A stretch of DNA of 49,547 nucleotides from Gammaproteobacteria bacterium (GTDB lineage: Bacteria > Pseudomonadota > Gammaproteobacteria > Steroidobacterales > Woeseiaceae): NCBI GenBank assembly GCA_003331585.1, contig QOPG01000010.1, positions 1 to 49,547 of the forward strand, read 5' to 3'. The translations under genes were made by a program, and so were the position numbers. The notes below the pieces were generated by a model. The model saw only the letters and a list, made by a program, of their open reading frames with translations, had not been told where the DNA came from and ran no database searches. Of this stretch, positions 25,938 to 37,293 are shown piece after piece; position 1 is the stretch's first letter, and every line of letters begins with the position of its first letter.

Positions 25938-26474
25938 TTAAGACCTCTTTCTCCTGTCAATTTTATGGTAATGAATACCATTATCTCTCCCTTTATCTTG
26001 AAGAAGCATTTTAAGGGCAAAAACACCACTCTCGAATGCCATTTCATCCCAGGGTATTTCGTCGTTTTTGTATAGTTGTGTATCTAAGCTTTCCTCGCCT
26101 GGAGAAAAATTACCAATTAGTTTTGCCTTAAAGAATGCATGTACTTGTCCTGCACCAATTACATCAACAATACAAAATAAATTACCAATTTCTACTTCAG
26201 CGCAAGCTTCTTCAAAAGTTTCTCTTTTTGCCCCTTGGATTAATGTTTCTCCCAACTCCATAAAACCTGCTGGTATTGTCCAAAATCCATATCTGGGTTC
26301 AATTGCTCTTTTGCACAACAGTATTTTATTATCTATTTCTGGTATACAACCAACAACAATTTTAGGATTCTGATAATGCACTAATTCACATTTAGTGCAG
26401 ACATATCGCTCGCGATTATCTCCATGAGGTATTTTTGTTTTGACGTTAGCGCCACATTCAGGACAATAATTCAT
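25938..26474 (-). CDS. Nudix hydrolase with N-terminal zinc ribbon
   Basis: A 178-residue protein. The N-terminus has a zinc ribbon of two CxxC pairs (CPEC and CTKC). The Nudix box is GFMELGETLIQGAKRETFEE, matching G-x5-E-x7-RE-x2-EE and binding catalytic metal. Such proteins hydrolyse nucleoside-diphosphate derivatives such as ADP-ribose or NADH, but the substrate here is unknown. It begins only 17 bases after the 3' end of tRNA-Leu on the same strand and has no clear Shine-Dalgarno sequence, which suggests co-transcription with the tRNA. Confidence 0.88.
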   Translation of the reverse strand: MNYCPECGANVKTKIPHGDNRERYVCTKCELVHYQNPKIVVGCIPEIDNKILLCKRAIEPRYGFWTIPAGFMELGETLIQGAKRETFEEACAEVEIGNLFCIVDVIGAGQVHAFFKAKLIGNFSPGEESLDTQLYKNDEIPWDEMAFESGVFALKMLLQDKGRDNGIHYHKIDRRKRS

Positions 26475-26491
26475 AAGTTATTATTTCTTTT

Positions 26492-26578
26492 TGGTGCCGG
26501 GAGCGAGAATCGAACTCGCACTCTGTTTCCAGAACCGGATTTTGAATCCGGCGCGTCTACCAGTTCCGCCATCCCGGC
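26492..26578 (-). tRNA. tRNA-Leu(CAA)
   Basis: The minus strand folds as an 87-base class II tRNA. The acceptor stem is GCCGGGA paired with TCCCGGC, and the CCA is encoded. The D-arm follows GCGGAACTGGTAGACGC, the anticodon stem is CCGGA/TCCGG with a TTCAAAA loop, there is a long variable arm, and the T-loop contains TTCGATT. The anticodon CAA (complement of 26542-26544) reads TTG codons. The long variable arm and the A73 discriminator are those of tRNA-Leu. Confidence 0.96.
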
Positions 26579-26679
26579 TAGTTTTATTAATGATGAATAT
26601 GTTATATATTTTGACTTAAATCTAGTAAGTTCGCTACTGTTTATAATTTAATATTCAGGCTTAAATTCATTCAAAGAAG

Positions 26680-26685
26680 CTATAA
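26680..26685 (+). promoter_or_regulatory. Possible -10 element upstream of queA
   Basis: A perfect TATAAT lies 31 bases before the queA ATG. The best upstream hexamers (TTCAGG, TTAAAT) are poorly spaced, so the match is weak. A TTGACT at 26611-26616 is too far from it. Confidence 0.25.
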
Positions 26686-26716
26686 TCTAAGTTGATTTCT
26701 AAAATAAAATGTAAAA

Positions 26717-28863
<2,147 letters not shown>

Positions 28864-28945
28864 ACAAAAAATTACATATCATGAACAACAGTTGATTATG
28901 TTATGTAATAATATGGTTCTCAAAATCGTATAAGAAGATAAATTT

Positions 28946-29272
28946 ATGAGCTTTATAATTAGTGACGCACACGCACAAGGAGCGCCCGTTAATTCCGATC
29001 CTTTTGGCTTTTTAATTCCAATGATTGTGATTTTTGTGGGTTTTTATTTTTTACTCATCAGACCTCAACAGAAAAGACAAAAAGCGCATGCAGAATTGGT
29101 AAAGTCGTTATCACCTGGAGACGAAATAATGACCTCAGGTGGCCTTTTGGCTAAGGTGGTCTCGGTGAACGAGCACTATGCGACGATACAGCTGAGTAAA
29201 GATGTTAATATTAAAATACAAAAAGCATCAGTTTCATCGGTGGTTCCAAAAGGTACTATTGAAGCTGCATAG
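28946..29272 (+). CDS. yajC: Preprotein translocase subunit YajC
   Basis: A 108-residue inner-membrane accessory of the SecDF complex. One transmembrane helix lies near residues 21-40 (PFGFLIPMIVIFVGFYFLLI), followed by RPQQKRQK and a cytoplasmic domain with GDEIMTSGGLLAKVV. It lies between tgt and secD, the canonical position. The 82-base gap before it is AT-rich and contains no clear promoter. Confidence 0.95.
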   Translation: MSFIISDAHAQGAPVNSDPFGFLIPMIVIFVGFYFLLIRPQQKRQKAHAELVKSLSPGDEIMTSGGLLAKVVSVNEHYATIQLSKDVNIKIQKASVSSVVPKGTIEAA

Positions 29273-29287
29273 AGCATTAAATTAATT

Positions 29288-31096
29288 ATGAATAGATACC
29301 CCTCTTGGCTGAATATATTAGTGGTTTTTGTTTTTGCCATGGGTATTTTACTTGCCTTACCAAATATATATAAAAGTCTTCCATCTGTTCAAATCGCTAA
29401 TACTGATGGATCTGATATCAATGATAAGCAAATTCAAGAAATTGAAAATCTCCTCAGTGACATAAAATTAAAACCTTCAAGTAAATATATTGAAGATGGA
29501 AGAGCGGTGATCTTATTTGATGACTCTGAGGATCAATTGATAGCTGGTGAGCGATTTCGAAATAGATACTCCGATCAAAGGAGTGTTGCATATACGTTAA
29601 CTCCTGATATTCCAGCTTGGTTTAGAAATTTTGGCATTAAACCAATGAGCCTCGGCCTTGATTTAAGAGGAGGCGTGTACTTTCTTCTGGAAGTTGATAT
29701 GGATACAGCAATAAATACAAGACTCACACTATATCAACAAAGCTTCAATGATCTCTTAAGAGAGGCGAAAATAAGAAGTCGAATAGAAATAAATGGAATG
29801 GACGTTCAGATACGTGTTCGCAGTCAAGAAGATCTCTCTATGGCTAAAAATATTGTTTCAGAAATGGATCCTGAACTTTTAATTCTTGATGGAAATGATA
29901 TGTCATTTCGAGTTCGTATGACTGAGGATCAAATAAAAGCTCGTCAAGATTTTGCAATCGAACAGAATATAACAACCTTAAGAAATCGTGTAAATCAGCT
30001 TGGTGTTGCAGAGCCATTAGTGCAGAGGCAAGGGCTTGATAGAATTGTTGTTCAGTTACCTGGAGTTCAGGACCCCAATCGCCTAGATGACATTCTTACG
30101 GCCACTGCTACATTGGAATTTCATTTGGTTGATAATGGTGGGAATAATCCTGGCTCAAGAAGATACACTGGAAGGCCGGGAGTTCCTTCTCAGGTTTTGA
30201 GGAGAGAGATTATTGCTTCTGGCGATCAAATAATTGACGCTGAATCAGGATTCAGTCAAGGGCAACCAGCTGTATTTATAACTCTAGATGCTGCGGGTGG
30301 TGAAAGTATGTTAAAAACTACTAGAGAAAATCTAAATAAACCTATGTCTACTGTTTTTATCGAGACAAGAAGGGTTACTGAAGAAACAAATGGAAGAACC
30401 TCTTCAAGAATCATAAAAACAGAAGAGATCATCAGTACAGCTACTATCAGAGGAGTTTTTAAAGATCGTTTTCAAATTACTGGATTAACTCCCTTTGAGG
30501 CAAGAGAGCTTGCCCTTTTATTGAGAGCAGGCGCATTAGCTGCACCAGTCTTTAAGATTGAAGAAAGAACGATAGGACCAAGCTTAGGTCAAGATAATAT
30601 TGACAGAGGCTTTGCTGCAGTTACGATTGGATTTCTGGCTGTAATAGTATTTATGGCAATCTATTACAGATGGTTTGGTGTGATTGCTAACATTGCTTTG
30701 TTCTCAAATTTAATATTTATAGTTGCACTCTTATCTCTAATTCAAGCTTCACTGACTTTACCTGGTATTGCGGGAATTGTCTTAACTGTAGGTATGGCGG
30801 TTGACGCGAATGTTCTTATATTCGAAAGAATAAGAGAAGAGCTTAACTCAGGAAATACACCTCAAGGCAGCATTAGCGCGGGTTATGAAAAGGCTTTATC
30901 ATCTATCTCAGATGCGAATATCACTACCTTAATTGCTGCTATTGTTCTATTTGCTTTTGGAACTGGACCTATCAAAGGTTTTGCAGTGACATTATCATTA
31001 GGGATAATTACATCAATGTTTACGGCAATTATTGGAACACGATCTATTGTTAATATAATTTTTGGGAATAAACGGTTAGATAGTCTACCGATATAG
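29288..31096 (+). CDS. secD: Protein translocase subunit SecD
   Basis: A 602-residue inner-membrane protein that with SecF uses the proton gradient to aid late steps of secretion. There is an N-terminal transmembrane helix, a large periplasmic region with LGLDLRGGVYFLLEVD near 117-132, and a C-terminal five-helix bundle with GIAGIVLTVGMAVDANVLIFERI. The length is slightly below E. coli (615). It is followed by secF after seven bases. Confidence 0.96.
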   Translation: MNRYPSWLNILVVFVFAMGILLALPNIYKSLPSVQIANTDGSDINDKQIQEIENLLSDIKLKPSSKYIEDGRAVILFDDSEDQLIAGERFRNRYSDQRSVAYTLTPDIPAWFRNFGIKPMSLGLDLRGGVYFLLEVDMDTAINTRLTLYQQSFNDLLREAKIRSRIEINGMDVQIRVRSQEDLSMAKNIVSEMDPELLILDGNDMSFRVRMTEDQIKARQDFAIEQNITTLRNRVNQLGVAEPLVQRQGLDRIVVQLPGVQDPNRLDDILTATATLEFHLVDNGGNNPGSRRYTGRPGVPSQVLRREIIASGDQIIDAESGFSQGQPAVFITLDAAGGESMLKTTRENLNKPMSTVFIETRRVTEETNGRTSSRIIKTEEIISTATIRGVFKDRFQITGLTPFEARELALLLRAGALAAPVFKIEERTIGPSLGQDNIDRGFAAVTIGFLAVIVFMAIYYRWFGVIANIALFSNLIFIVALLSLIQASLTLPGIAGIVLTVGMAVDANVLIFERIREELNSGNTPQGSISAGYEKALSSISDANITTLIAAIVLFAFGTGPIKGFAVTLSLGIITSMFTAIIGTRSIVNIIFGNKRLDSLPI

Positions 31097-31103
31097 TATT
31101 TTT

Positions 31104-32045
31104 ATGAGACTTATAAAAAATAAAACATCAATTAATTTCTTAGGAGAAGCTCGCCGGAGAATTGCATTATTTTTATCGATAATCATGGTCTCAATTTCAA
31201 TAAGTTCTATATTTATAAAAGGCATGGAATTTGGAATAGATTTTACAGGTGGAGTTTTATTAGAAGTTGGATATCCAGAGCCGGCAAATCTTTCGAAAAT
31301 AAGAACTTTGTTAGAAAACGATGGTTTTGAAGAAGTTCAAGTTCAGAGTTTTGGATCAGATGAGGATGTTCTGTTGAGGCTACCTCCACAGTCAGATCAG
31401 GACCCAAACTTTATTCGAGATCGCTTAAGAAATCTTTTAGCGAGTGATGAGCCTAATGTGGTTCTTAGAAGAGTTGAATTTGTGGGGCCACAAGTTGGTG
31501 AAGATCTCACAGAGCAGGGAGGGTTGGCAATGATTTTTGCTCTAATGATGATTTTTGCTTATGTAATGTTTCGTTTTCAATGGAAGTTTGCTGCTGGCGC
31601 AGTATGTGCATTGCTTCATGATGTAATTATTACAGTCGGATTCTTTTCTTTATTTGGTTTTGAATTTGATTTGACGGTTGTTGCAGCAGTCCTTGCTGTT
31701 ATTGGTTATTCACTGAATGATACGGTTGTTGCTTTTGATCGAATAAGAGAGAATTTTATAAAATTAAGAGGGGTCGCTTCTCACGAAGCAATGAATATTT
31801 CCATCAACGAAATGCTAGCAAGAACAATTATAACGGGTGTAACAACATTGGTGGTTCTAATTGCATTATTGACGCTCGGTGGCGAATCCGTTAGGCCTTT
31901 TTCAATTGCTCTAATTGTTGGGATTATCATTGGGACATATTCATCGATTTATACGGCGGGTGCTATAGCGCTTGTATTGAATGTTAATACAAAAGATCTT
32001 CTTCCACCTGAGAAAGATCCAGAATTAATAGATGACTTACCCTAA
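31104..32045 (+). CDS. secF: Protein translocase subunit SecF
   Basis: A 313-residue partner of SecD. The conserved segment near the first helix is GIDFTGGVLLEV. The C-terminal membrane bundle carries VIGYSLNDTVVAFDRIREN. It is the last gene of the queA-tgt-yajC-secDF operon. Its 3' end faces suhB with a six-base gap and I see no hairpin terminator. Confidence 0.96.
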   Translation: MRLIKNKTSINFLGEARRRIALFLSIIMVSISISSIFIKGMEFGIDFTGGVLLEVGYPEPANLSKIRTLLENDGFEEVQVQSFGSDEDVLLRLPPQSDQDPNFIRDRLRNLLASDEPNVVLRRVEFVGPQVGEDLTEQGGLAMIFALMMIFAYVMFRFQWKFAAGAVCALLHDVIITVGFFSLFGFEFDLTVVAAVLAVIGYSLNDTVVAFDRIRENFIKLRGVASHEAMNISINEMLARTIITGVTTLVVLIALLTLGGESVRPFSIALIVGIIIGTYSSIYTAGAIALVLNVNTKDLLPPEKDPELIDDLP

Positions 32046-32051
32046 AGTCAT

Positions 32052-32852
32052 TTAGCTATTATTCTCAACAATCTCTTTGTAAAGTTCTTGAAGTTTTTTG
32101 TGAATTTTTGGACTGCCGCACATAACATTACCGGATTTGAGGTGATCATTAGAGCCATTTATATCTGAAATAATTCCACCAGCCTCTTGAATAATTAATG
32201 CACCGGCAGCAATATCCCATATACTCAGTCCTGTTTCCCAAAAACCATCAAGCCTTCCTGCGGCAACATAACAAAGGTCAATTGCTGCAGCCCCAGGGCG
32301 ACGCACACCCGCTGTTCTCTCTATGACTAATTTCAGCATTGACATATATTCTTCAGGATTTTTATTGGATGCTCTGTATGGAAATCCAGTCCCTATTAAA
32401 GATCTGCTCAAGAATTTTTCTCCACTCACTCGAATTCTTTTCCCATCGAGATGCGCTCCTTGTCCATTCGATGCAGTGAATAATTCCTGTTTGATTGGGT
32501 CATAAACAACAGCATGTTCAATAACATTTTTGTGCATCAGTCCTATCGAAACACAAAAAACAGGAAAACGATGCAAATAATTGGTTGTCCCATCCAATGG
32601 ATCAATAATCCATATGAAATCAGATTCTCCTTGAACTCCACTCTCTTCAGCATGAATTGCGTGCTCTGGATAATGTTTTTTTATTGTTTCAATTACAATT
32701 CTCTCAGCCATAAGATCGGCTTCAGTTACAAAGTCATTCTGCCCCTTTTCACTTGCTCGAGCTCGAATCTGTTCAACTTTGTTGAGATTTCTTATTAGTG
32801 AGTCTCCTGCTTTTCTCGCAGCCATAATAGCTACATTCAAATGTGCATGCAT
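32052..32852 (-). CDS. suhB: Inositol-1-monophosphatase family protein
   Basis: A protein of about 266 residues, the length of E. coli SuhB. The metal-binding motifs are present: HAEESG, WIIDPLDGTTNYLHRFP and WDIAAGALIIQEAGG. The family hydrolyses inositol phosphates; SuhB also acts in rRNA antitermination complexes. I use the ATG at 32852 because MHAHLNVAIMAARKAG matches the usual N-terminus and GGGA lies nine bases upstream. A TTG at 32867 would add five residues. The gene diverges from trmJ, as in E. coli. Confidence 0.93.
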   Translation of the reverse strand: MHAHLNVAIMAARKAGDSLIRNLNKVEQIRARASEKGQNDFVTEADLMAERIVIETIKKHYPEHAIHAEESGVQGESDFIWIIDPLDGTTNYLHRFPVFCVSIGLMHKNVIEHAVVYDPIKQELFTASNGQGAHLDGKRIRVSGEKFLSRSLIGTGFPYRASNKNPEEYMSMLKLVIERTAGVRRPGAAAIDLCYVAAGRLDGFWETGLSIWDIAAGALIIQEAGGIISDINGSNDHLKSGNVMCGSPKIHKKLQELYKEIVENNS

Positions 32853-32993
32853 ATTTTTAAATCCCAATTTATTAGAGAACGTTTCTATTCTTATATAATA
32901 TCATCAATTATTAATATCAACAGGATAACAGGCCTTAATAAGGGATATAATAAAGTCAACTAATCACATAAACATGAAAGACAAAAATTGATT

Positions 32994-33728
32994 ATGAAAC
33001 TTACAGTAAAAATTGTGCTTGTTGAGACTTCTCATCCAGGGAATATTGGTGCCACAGCAAGGGCAATGAAAAATATGGGCCTGAATGATTTAGTTTTAGT
33101 CAAGCCTGAATGCTTTCCTGATGAAGCAGCAACAGCGAGAGCGTCAGGCGCACATGATATTTTGGAAAATGCAAAAATTACAGATAATTTAGAAGACGCT
33201 ATAAGTGATTGCAATCTTGTAATAGCCGCCAGCGCTCGCTCAAGAAATATTAATTGGCCTACTTATGACCCAAGAGAATGCGTAAACAAAATTATCAAAG
33301 AAAGTCATCTTGGTTGCTGTGCTGTTGTTTTTGGGCCTGAACAGTCTGGGTTAAAGAATGAGCATATCGACTTATGCCATGGTTTATTATATGTTCCAGT
33401 AAATCCAAATTTTAGTTCGTTAAATTTATCCATGGCGGTACAAATATTTTGCTATGAATTAAGGATGGCTTTAGTTAATAGTGATTTTAAAGAAAAATCT
33501 GACAGTGTGCCATTAGCTTCAGTTAGTGAGATGGAAAATTTTTATCAGCACTTGGAAAAAATGTTGATAAAAAATGATTTTCTTGATCCAAAGAAACCCC
33601 GTTTCTTAATGCGTCGAATACGTAAGCTATTCGCAAAAGCTGCCCCAGATAACAATGAAATTAATATACTGAGGGGTATATTGACTTCGTTTGAAAAAAA
33701 AGACCTCGAGAAAAATGAAAAAATTTAG
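32994..33728 (+). CDS. trmJ: tRNA (cytidine/uridine-32-2'-O)-methyltransferase
   Basis: A protein of about 244 residues of the SPOUT family that methylates the 2'-OH of position 32 in tRNA. The N-terminal IVLVETSHPGNIGATARAMKNMG is characteristic. The SAM-binding knot includes VFGPEQSGL and the conserved NLSMAVQIFCYELRMA. The ATG at 32994 is preferred to the upstream TTG at 32988. The 3' end overlaps the cysteine desulfurase start. In E. coli trmJ precedes iscR-iscS; here iscR is absent. Confidence 0.94.
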   Translation: MKLTVKIVLVETSHPGNIGATARAMKNMGLNDLVLVKPECFPDEAATARASGAHDILENAKITDNLEDAISDCNLVIAASARSRNINWPTYDPRECVNKIIKESHLGCCAVVFGPEQSGLKNEHIDLCHGLLYVPVNPNFSSLNLSMAVQIFCYELRMALVNSDFKEKSDSVPLASVSEMENFYQHLEKMLIKNDFLDPKKPRFLMRRIRKLFAKAAPDNNEINILRGILTSFEKKDLEKNEKI

Positions 33729-34893
33729 AGAAGATGATCCTATCTATCTTGATGGTGCGGCTTCTATGCCGATTGATCCTATTGTTTTGGAATCGATAAT
33801 TGCGTGCCTGGAAAAAAAGAATAATTTTGGTAATCCCTCTTCTATGAATATCATGGGACGAAGAGCAATGAGTCGAGTTGACGTTGCAAGAGGACAACTA
33901 TCCAGTTTACTTAATGCAGATGCAGATGATTTGATTTGGACTTCAGGTGCAACAGAGTCAAATAATATTGCCATAATCGGCTCAGCAAGATATCGAGTGA
34001 ATTCTGGTCGACACTTAGTAACAATGACTACGGAACATAAAGCTGTATCTGCACCCTTTGATTATCTCGAAAGTGAGGGTTTTGAGATTACAAGATTATC
34101 ACCAGAATCAAATGGCTTATTAGATATGAGTGAACTGAAGCAAGCCATTCGCGATGACACGCAATTAGTTTCAGTCATGCATGTAAATAATGAAACCGGA
34201 ATTACGCAAAATATTGCTGAAATTGCAGATATATGCCAAGAGAATCAGATACTATTCCATTGTGATGCCGCTCAATCTGTTGGAAAAATAAAACTGGATT
34301 TAAAGCATTTGCCGATTGATTTGTTATCTATTTCTTCCCATAAAATTTATGGCCCCCAGGGAATTGGTGCCTTGTATTTGAAAAATGCATCAAGGAATAA
34401 AATTATTCCATTGATGTTTGGCGGTGAGCAAGAAAAATGGCTCAGACCAGGAACACTTCCTTTACATCAGATTATTGGTTTTGGTGTAGCGTCAGAATTA
34501 GCTGCATCAAGGATGGATGATGATTTTAAATTAATGAAACATCTTAGTAGCTATTTTTTAGATAAAATAAAAGCGATCCCCAATCTTATTTTAAATGGTT
34601 CAAATAGTGCGCGATATCCAGGAATAATAAATTTGAGAGCACCGGGTGTGAATGGGGAGTCTTTATTACTGATGCTTGAACCAGTATGTGTTGCGCAAGG
34701 TTCTGCTTGCAATTCAAAAAACAATCAACCTTCATTGGTTTTGAGGGAGCTTGGTTTAAATGATCATGAGATTCAATCATCAATCAGATTCAGCTTTACT
34801 AGAAACACAACAGAAAGTGAGATTGATGAAGTTATAAAGAAATATATGAAAGCAGTTAGTTATTTAAGAGGTATTTCTCCGGATTATCACTGA
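33715..34893 (+). CDS. iscS: Cysteine desulfurase, IscS-type
   Basis: A PLP enzyme of about 392 residues that removes sulfur from cysteine for Fe-S cluster and tRNA-thiolation pathways. The visible features are YLDGAASMPIDP, TSGATESNN, HCDAAQSVGKI, and the PLP lysine in SISSHKIYGPQG. The reactive cysteine loop AQGSACNS aligns with the IscS sulfur-carrying loop. The C-terminal tail is shorter than in E. coli, where it contacts IscU. The start is taken at the ATG at 33715, inside the end of trmJ; a TTG at 33691 is possible. The stop overlaps the next ATG by one base (TGATG). Confidence 0.9.
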   Translation: MKKFREDDPIYLDGAASMPIDPIVLESIIACLEKKNNFGNPSSMNIMGRRAMSRVDVARGQLSSLLNADADDLIWTSGATESNNIAIIGSARYRVNSGRHLVTMTTEHKAVSAPFDYLESEGFEITRLSPESNGLLDMSELKQAIRDDTQLVSVMHVNNETGITQNIAEIADICQENQILFHCDAAQSVGKIKLDLKHLPIDLLSISSHKIYGPQGIGALYLKNASRNKIIPLMFGGEQEKWLRPGTLPLHQIIGFGVASELAASRMDDDFKLMKHLSSYFLDKIKAIPNLILNGSNSARYPGIINLRAPGVNGESLLLMLEPVCVAQGSACNSKNNQPSLVLRELGLNDHEIQSSIRFSFTRNTTESEIDEVIKKYMKAVSYLRGISPDYH

Positions 34894-35282
34894 TGAAATT
34901 ATCAAAAAACAAGCAACATGATTTATATAACGCCACTGTCATGGATTTATTTCACAGATCTGGATACTGCGAAAATAACAATAAGCTCAATGGAGTTAGA
35001 ATTGAATGCAAAAAAGGTGATGTTGCAAGCGGATCTATTTTGAAGCTAATTTGCATAATAGAAAATAACAAAATTTCATTGGCAAGATATCAAGTATATG
35101 GATGCCCTTATCTTATAGCATCCGCTGAATGGTTGTGTGAGATAATGCAAGGAAAATCAGCATCTCAGTTAAAACAATTAAAGATAATGAGTTTAATGAA
35201 AACACTTTGTATCCCGACTGAAAGAAAATCAATAATTTTAATATTGGAAGACGTTGTGGATGGTATTAGGTTACAATTATAA
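34893..35282 (+). CDS. Degenerate IscU-like iron-sulfur scaffold protein
   Basis: A 129-residue protein that occupies the iscU position between iscS and iscA. It aligns with IscU across most of its length: ARYQVYGCPYLIAS matches ARFKTYGCGSAIAS, and an ILEDVVDGI segment matches the IscU C-terminus. Of the three cluster-ligand cysteines of IscU, only the central one is retained (Cys71 here). The Cys37 position is Ser46 in ASGS, Asp39 is Ser48, and the His105-Cys106 pair corresponds to Ser113-Ile114. It may be an accessory or regulatory scaffold, or a relic. It resembles the divergent scaffold-annotated proteins of some SUF-using bacteria, but the match is uncertain. Confidence 0.7.
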   Translation: MKLSKNKQHDLYNATVMDLFHRSGYCENNNKLNGVRIECKKGDVASGSILKLICIIENNKISLARYQVYGCPYLIASAEWLCEIMQGKSASQLKQLKIMSLMKTLCIPTERKSIILILEDVVDGIRLQL

Positions 35283-35305
35283 TATAAAAAAATAAATTAA
35301 TAATC

Positions 35306-35629
35306 ATGGCAATATCTCTAACAAAATCAGCAATTGATAGAATAAAAAGTTATTCAGATTCTACTGAAAGTGAAGTCATTGTGAGAGTAGGAGTAAAAAA
35401 AACTGGATGTAATGGATTTGCCTACGTTATCAATTATACAAGTTCAATCGAAGATGAGGATAAAGTTTTTGAGGATCATGATATTAAAGTGATTGTTGAT
35501 GCAGAGAGCTTAAAACTTATCGATGGAACTGAAATCGATTTTATGAAAGATGGGCTAAATGAAGCATTTAGATTTAGAAATCCTAATATTTCTGGCGAAT
35601 GTGGATGTGGTGAGAGCTTCAGTATTTAA
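35306..35629 (+). CDS. iscA: A-type iron-sulfur carrier, IscA
   Basis: A 107-residue protein with the three conserved cysteines of A-type carriers: one in KKTGCNGFAYV and two in CGCGESF at the C-terminus. The length and the ending match E. coli IscA. It delivers Fe-S clusters or iron to apoproteins. Downstream hscB, hscA and fdx are missing, and ndk follows after 81 bases. Confidence 0.93.
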   Translation: MAISLTKSAIDRIKSYSDSTESEVIVRVGVKKTGCNGFAYVINYTSSIEDEDKVFEDHDIKVIVDAESLKLIDGTEIDFMKDGLNEAFRFRNPNISGECGCGESFSI

Positions 35630-35710
35630 CCTTTTAATTGGAATACTATCCATTCAATTTTGACCACGAACTTAAATGCATTTTAAAATTTTATTAATAG
35701 GATATAACTT

Positions 35711-36145
35711 ATGTCAGTAGAATTAACACTTTCGATAATAAAGCCAGATGGTATTCAAAAAAATCTAATTGGAGAAATTTATAGTCGTTTTGAAAAAGCA
35801 GGTTTGGAAATTGTAGCATCTAAAATGATGCATCTAACCAATGATCAGGCTGAAGGATTTTATGCGATTCATAGAGAAAGACCATTTTTTAATGACTTGG
35901 TTAGATATATGACGTCAGGGCCTGTTCAAGTCCAGGTTCTTCAGGGAGAATCTGCTATTGATTCAAATAGGAAAATAATGGGAGCAACAAATCCATCTGA
36001 AGCAGCAGCTGGGTCAATTCGCGCTGATTTTGCAGACAGCATTGAAGAAAATATCGTTCATGGCTCAGATGGACCAGAAACCGCAGCTCAAGAAATAAAA
36101 TTCTTCTTTAATAACGATGAAATTTGCAAAAGAACAAGAAAATAA
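35711..36145 (+). CDS. ndk: Nucleoside-diphosphate kinase
   Basis: A 144-residue enzyme that equilibrates NTPs and NDPs. The active-site histidine is in [30 protein letters not shown] and [13 protein letters not shown] are family hallmarks. It starts the ndk-rlmN-rodZ-hisS-yfgM-bamB-der gene run of Gammaproteobacteria. Confidence 0.97.
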   Translation: MSVELTLSIIKPDGIQKNLIGEIYSRFEKAGLEIVASKMMHLTNDQAEGFYAIHRERPFFNDLVRYMTSGPVQVQVLQGESAIDSNRKIMGATNPSEAAAGSIRADFADSIEENIVHGSDGPETAAQEIKFFFNNDEICKRTRK

Positions 36146-36165
36146 ATAACGAATGAATAATCCTG

Positions 36166-37269
36166 ATGCAAACTCAGAAAAAAAATCTTTTAGGACTCAA
36201 TCTTCACGACCTTGAAGAACTTTTTTTAGAGTTAGGCTATAAGAAATTTCATGCAAAGCAGTTACTAAAATGGATTCATCAAAGATACGAAACTAATATT
36301 TATAATATGACAGATCTTTCAAAGGATCTGAGAGATCAGTTAGATCTCAATTCAGAAGTTCAAATGCCTCATCTAATTTCTGAAAACACTTCGAAAGATG
36401 GAACTATTAAATGGCTTTTTGAGTCAGGAGTTGGTCAAGCTATAGAGGCTGTATTTATTCCTGAATCAGATAGAGGAACTTTATGCATCTCATCTCAAGT
36501 TGGATGCGCGCTAGATTGTTCTTTTTGTGCTACAGGGCATCAGGGATTTAATAGAAATTTAGATGTTTCTGAAATTATCGGACAACTTTGTTTCGCAAAC
36601 TCAAGATTACCAAGAAGAAAAACAGGGTTACCTGCGATTTCCAATGTCGTTTTTATGGGTATGGGAGAACCTTTGGCCAATTATAAGAATGTTATAAAAG
36701 CGATTGAAATCATGCTATCTGATTACGCTTATGGTTTATCTAGAAGAAGAGTAACGCTCAGTACTTCTGGAATTGTTCCAAATATTGAGCTCTTGTCTGA
36801 TGCATGTAATGTTTCACTTGCTGTTTCACTGCATGCTCCAAATGATAAATTACGTGATTCATTGGTACCGATTAACAAAATTCATCCTATTTCTGATCTA
36901 TTGGATGCATGTTGGCGCTATGCTGAAAAACACTCAAATCGTTATATAACTTTTGAATATGTTATGTTGGAGAATATAAATGATTCCATGGAGCATGCCC
37001 AAGAATTGAGCCGATTAATATCCAATAAACCAGCCAAAATAAATTTAATCCCATTTAATCCATTCAATGGGACAAAATACAAGTCATCCCCGATAAGGCA
37101 AATAAAAAAATTTCAAATGAAGTTGCGCGAAAAAGGGATAATTGTTACAACAAGAAAGACAAGAGGCGATGATATTGCTGCTGCATGCGGTCAATTAGCA
37201 GGTAAAGTGAATAACCGAGTGATAACTAGGCTGGGAGAAAGAAAAGGAAAAGCGGTAACTTTGCAGTAA
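36166..37269 (+). CDS. rlmN: Dual-specificity 23S rRNA/tRNA adenine-C2 methyltransferase
   Basis: A 367-residue radical SAM enzyme that methylates A2503 of 23S rRNA and A37 of some tRNAs. The cluster motif is CALDCSFCATG (C-x3-C-x2-C). The SAM-binding region contains NVVFMGMGEPLANY. A C-terminal cysteine in AAACGQLAGK takes part in the mechanism. It follows ndk by about 20 bases. Confidence 0.96.
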   Translation: MQTQKKNLLGLNLHDLEELFLELGYKKFHAKQLLKWIHQRYETNIYNMTDLSKDLRDQLDLNSEVQMPHLISENTSKDGTIKWLFESGVGQAIEAVFIPESDRGTLCISSQVGCALDCSFCATGHQGFNRNLDVSEIIGQLCFANSRLPRRKTGLPAISNVVFMGMGEPLANYKNVIKAIEIMLSDYAYGLSRRRVTLSTSGIVPNIELLSDACNVSLAVSLHAPNDKLRDSLVPINKIHPISDLLDACWRYAEKHSNRYITFEYVMLENINDSMEHAQELSRLISNKPAKINLIPFNPFNGTKYKSSPIRQIKKFQMKLREKGIIVTTRKTRGDDIAAACGQLAGKVNNRVITRLGERKGKAVTLQ

Positions 37270-37293
37270 ATATATGATACTGAGTGATTTATT

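Noticed and set aside
32974-32991. Short upstream reading frame ATG AAA GAC AAA AAT TGA before trmJ
   Set aside because: Five codons with no ribosome site and no recognisable regulatory peptide; probably chance.
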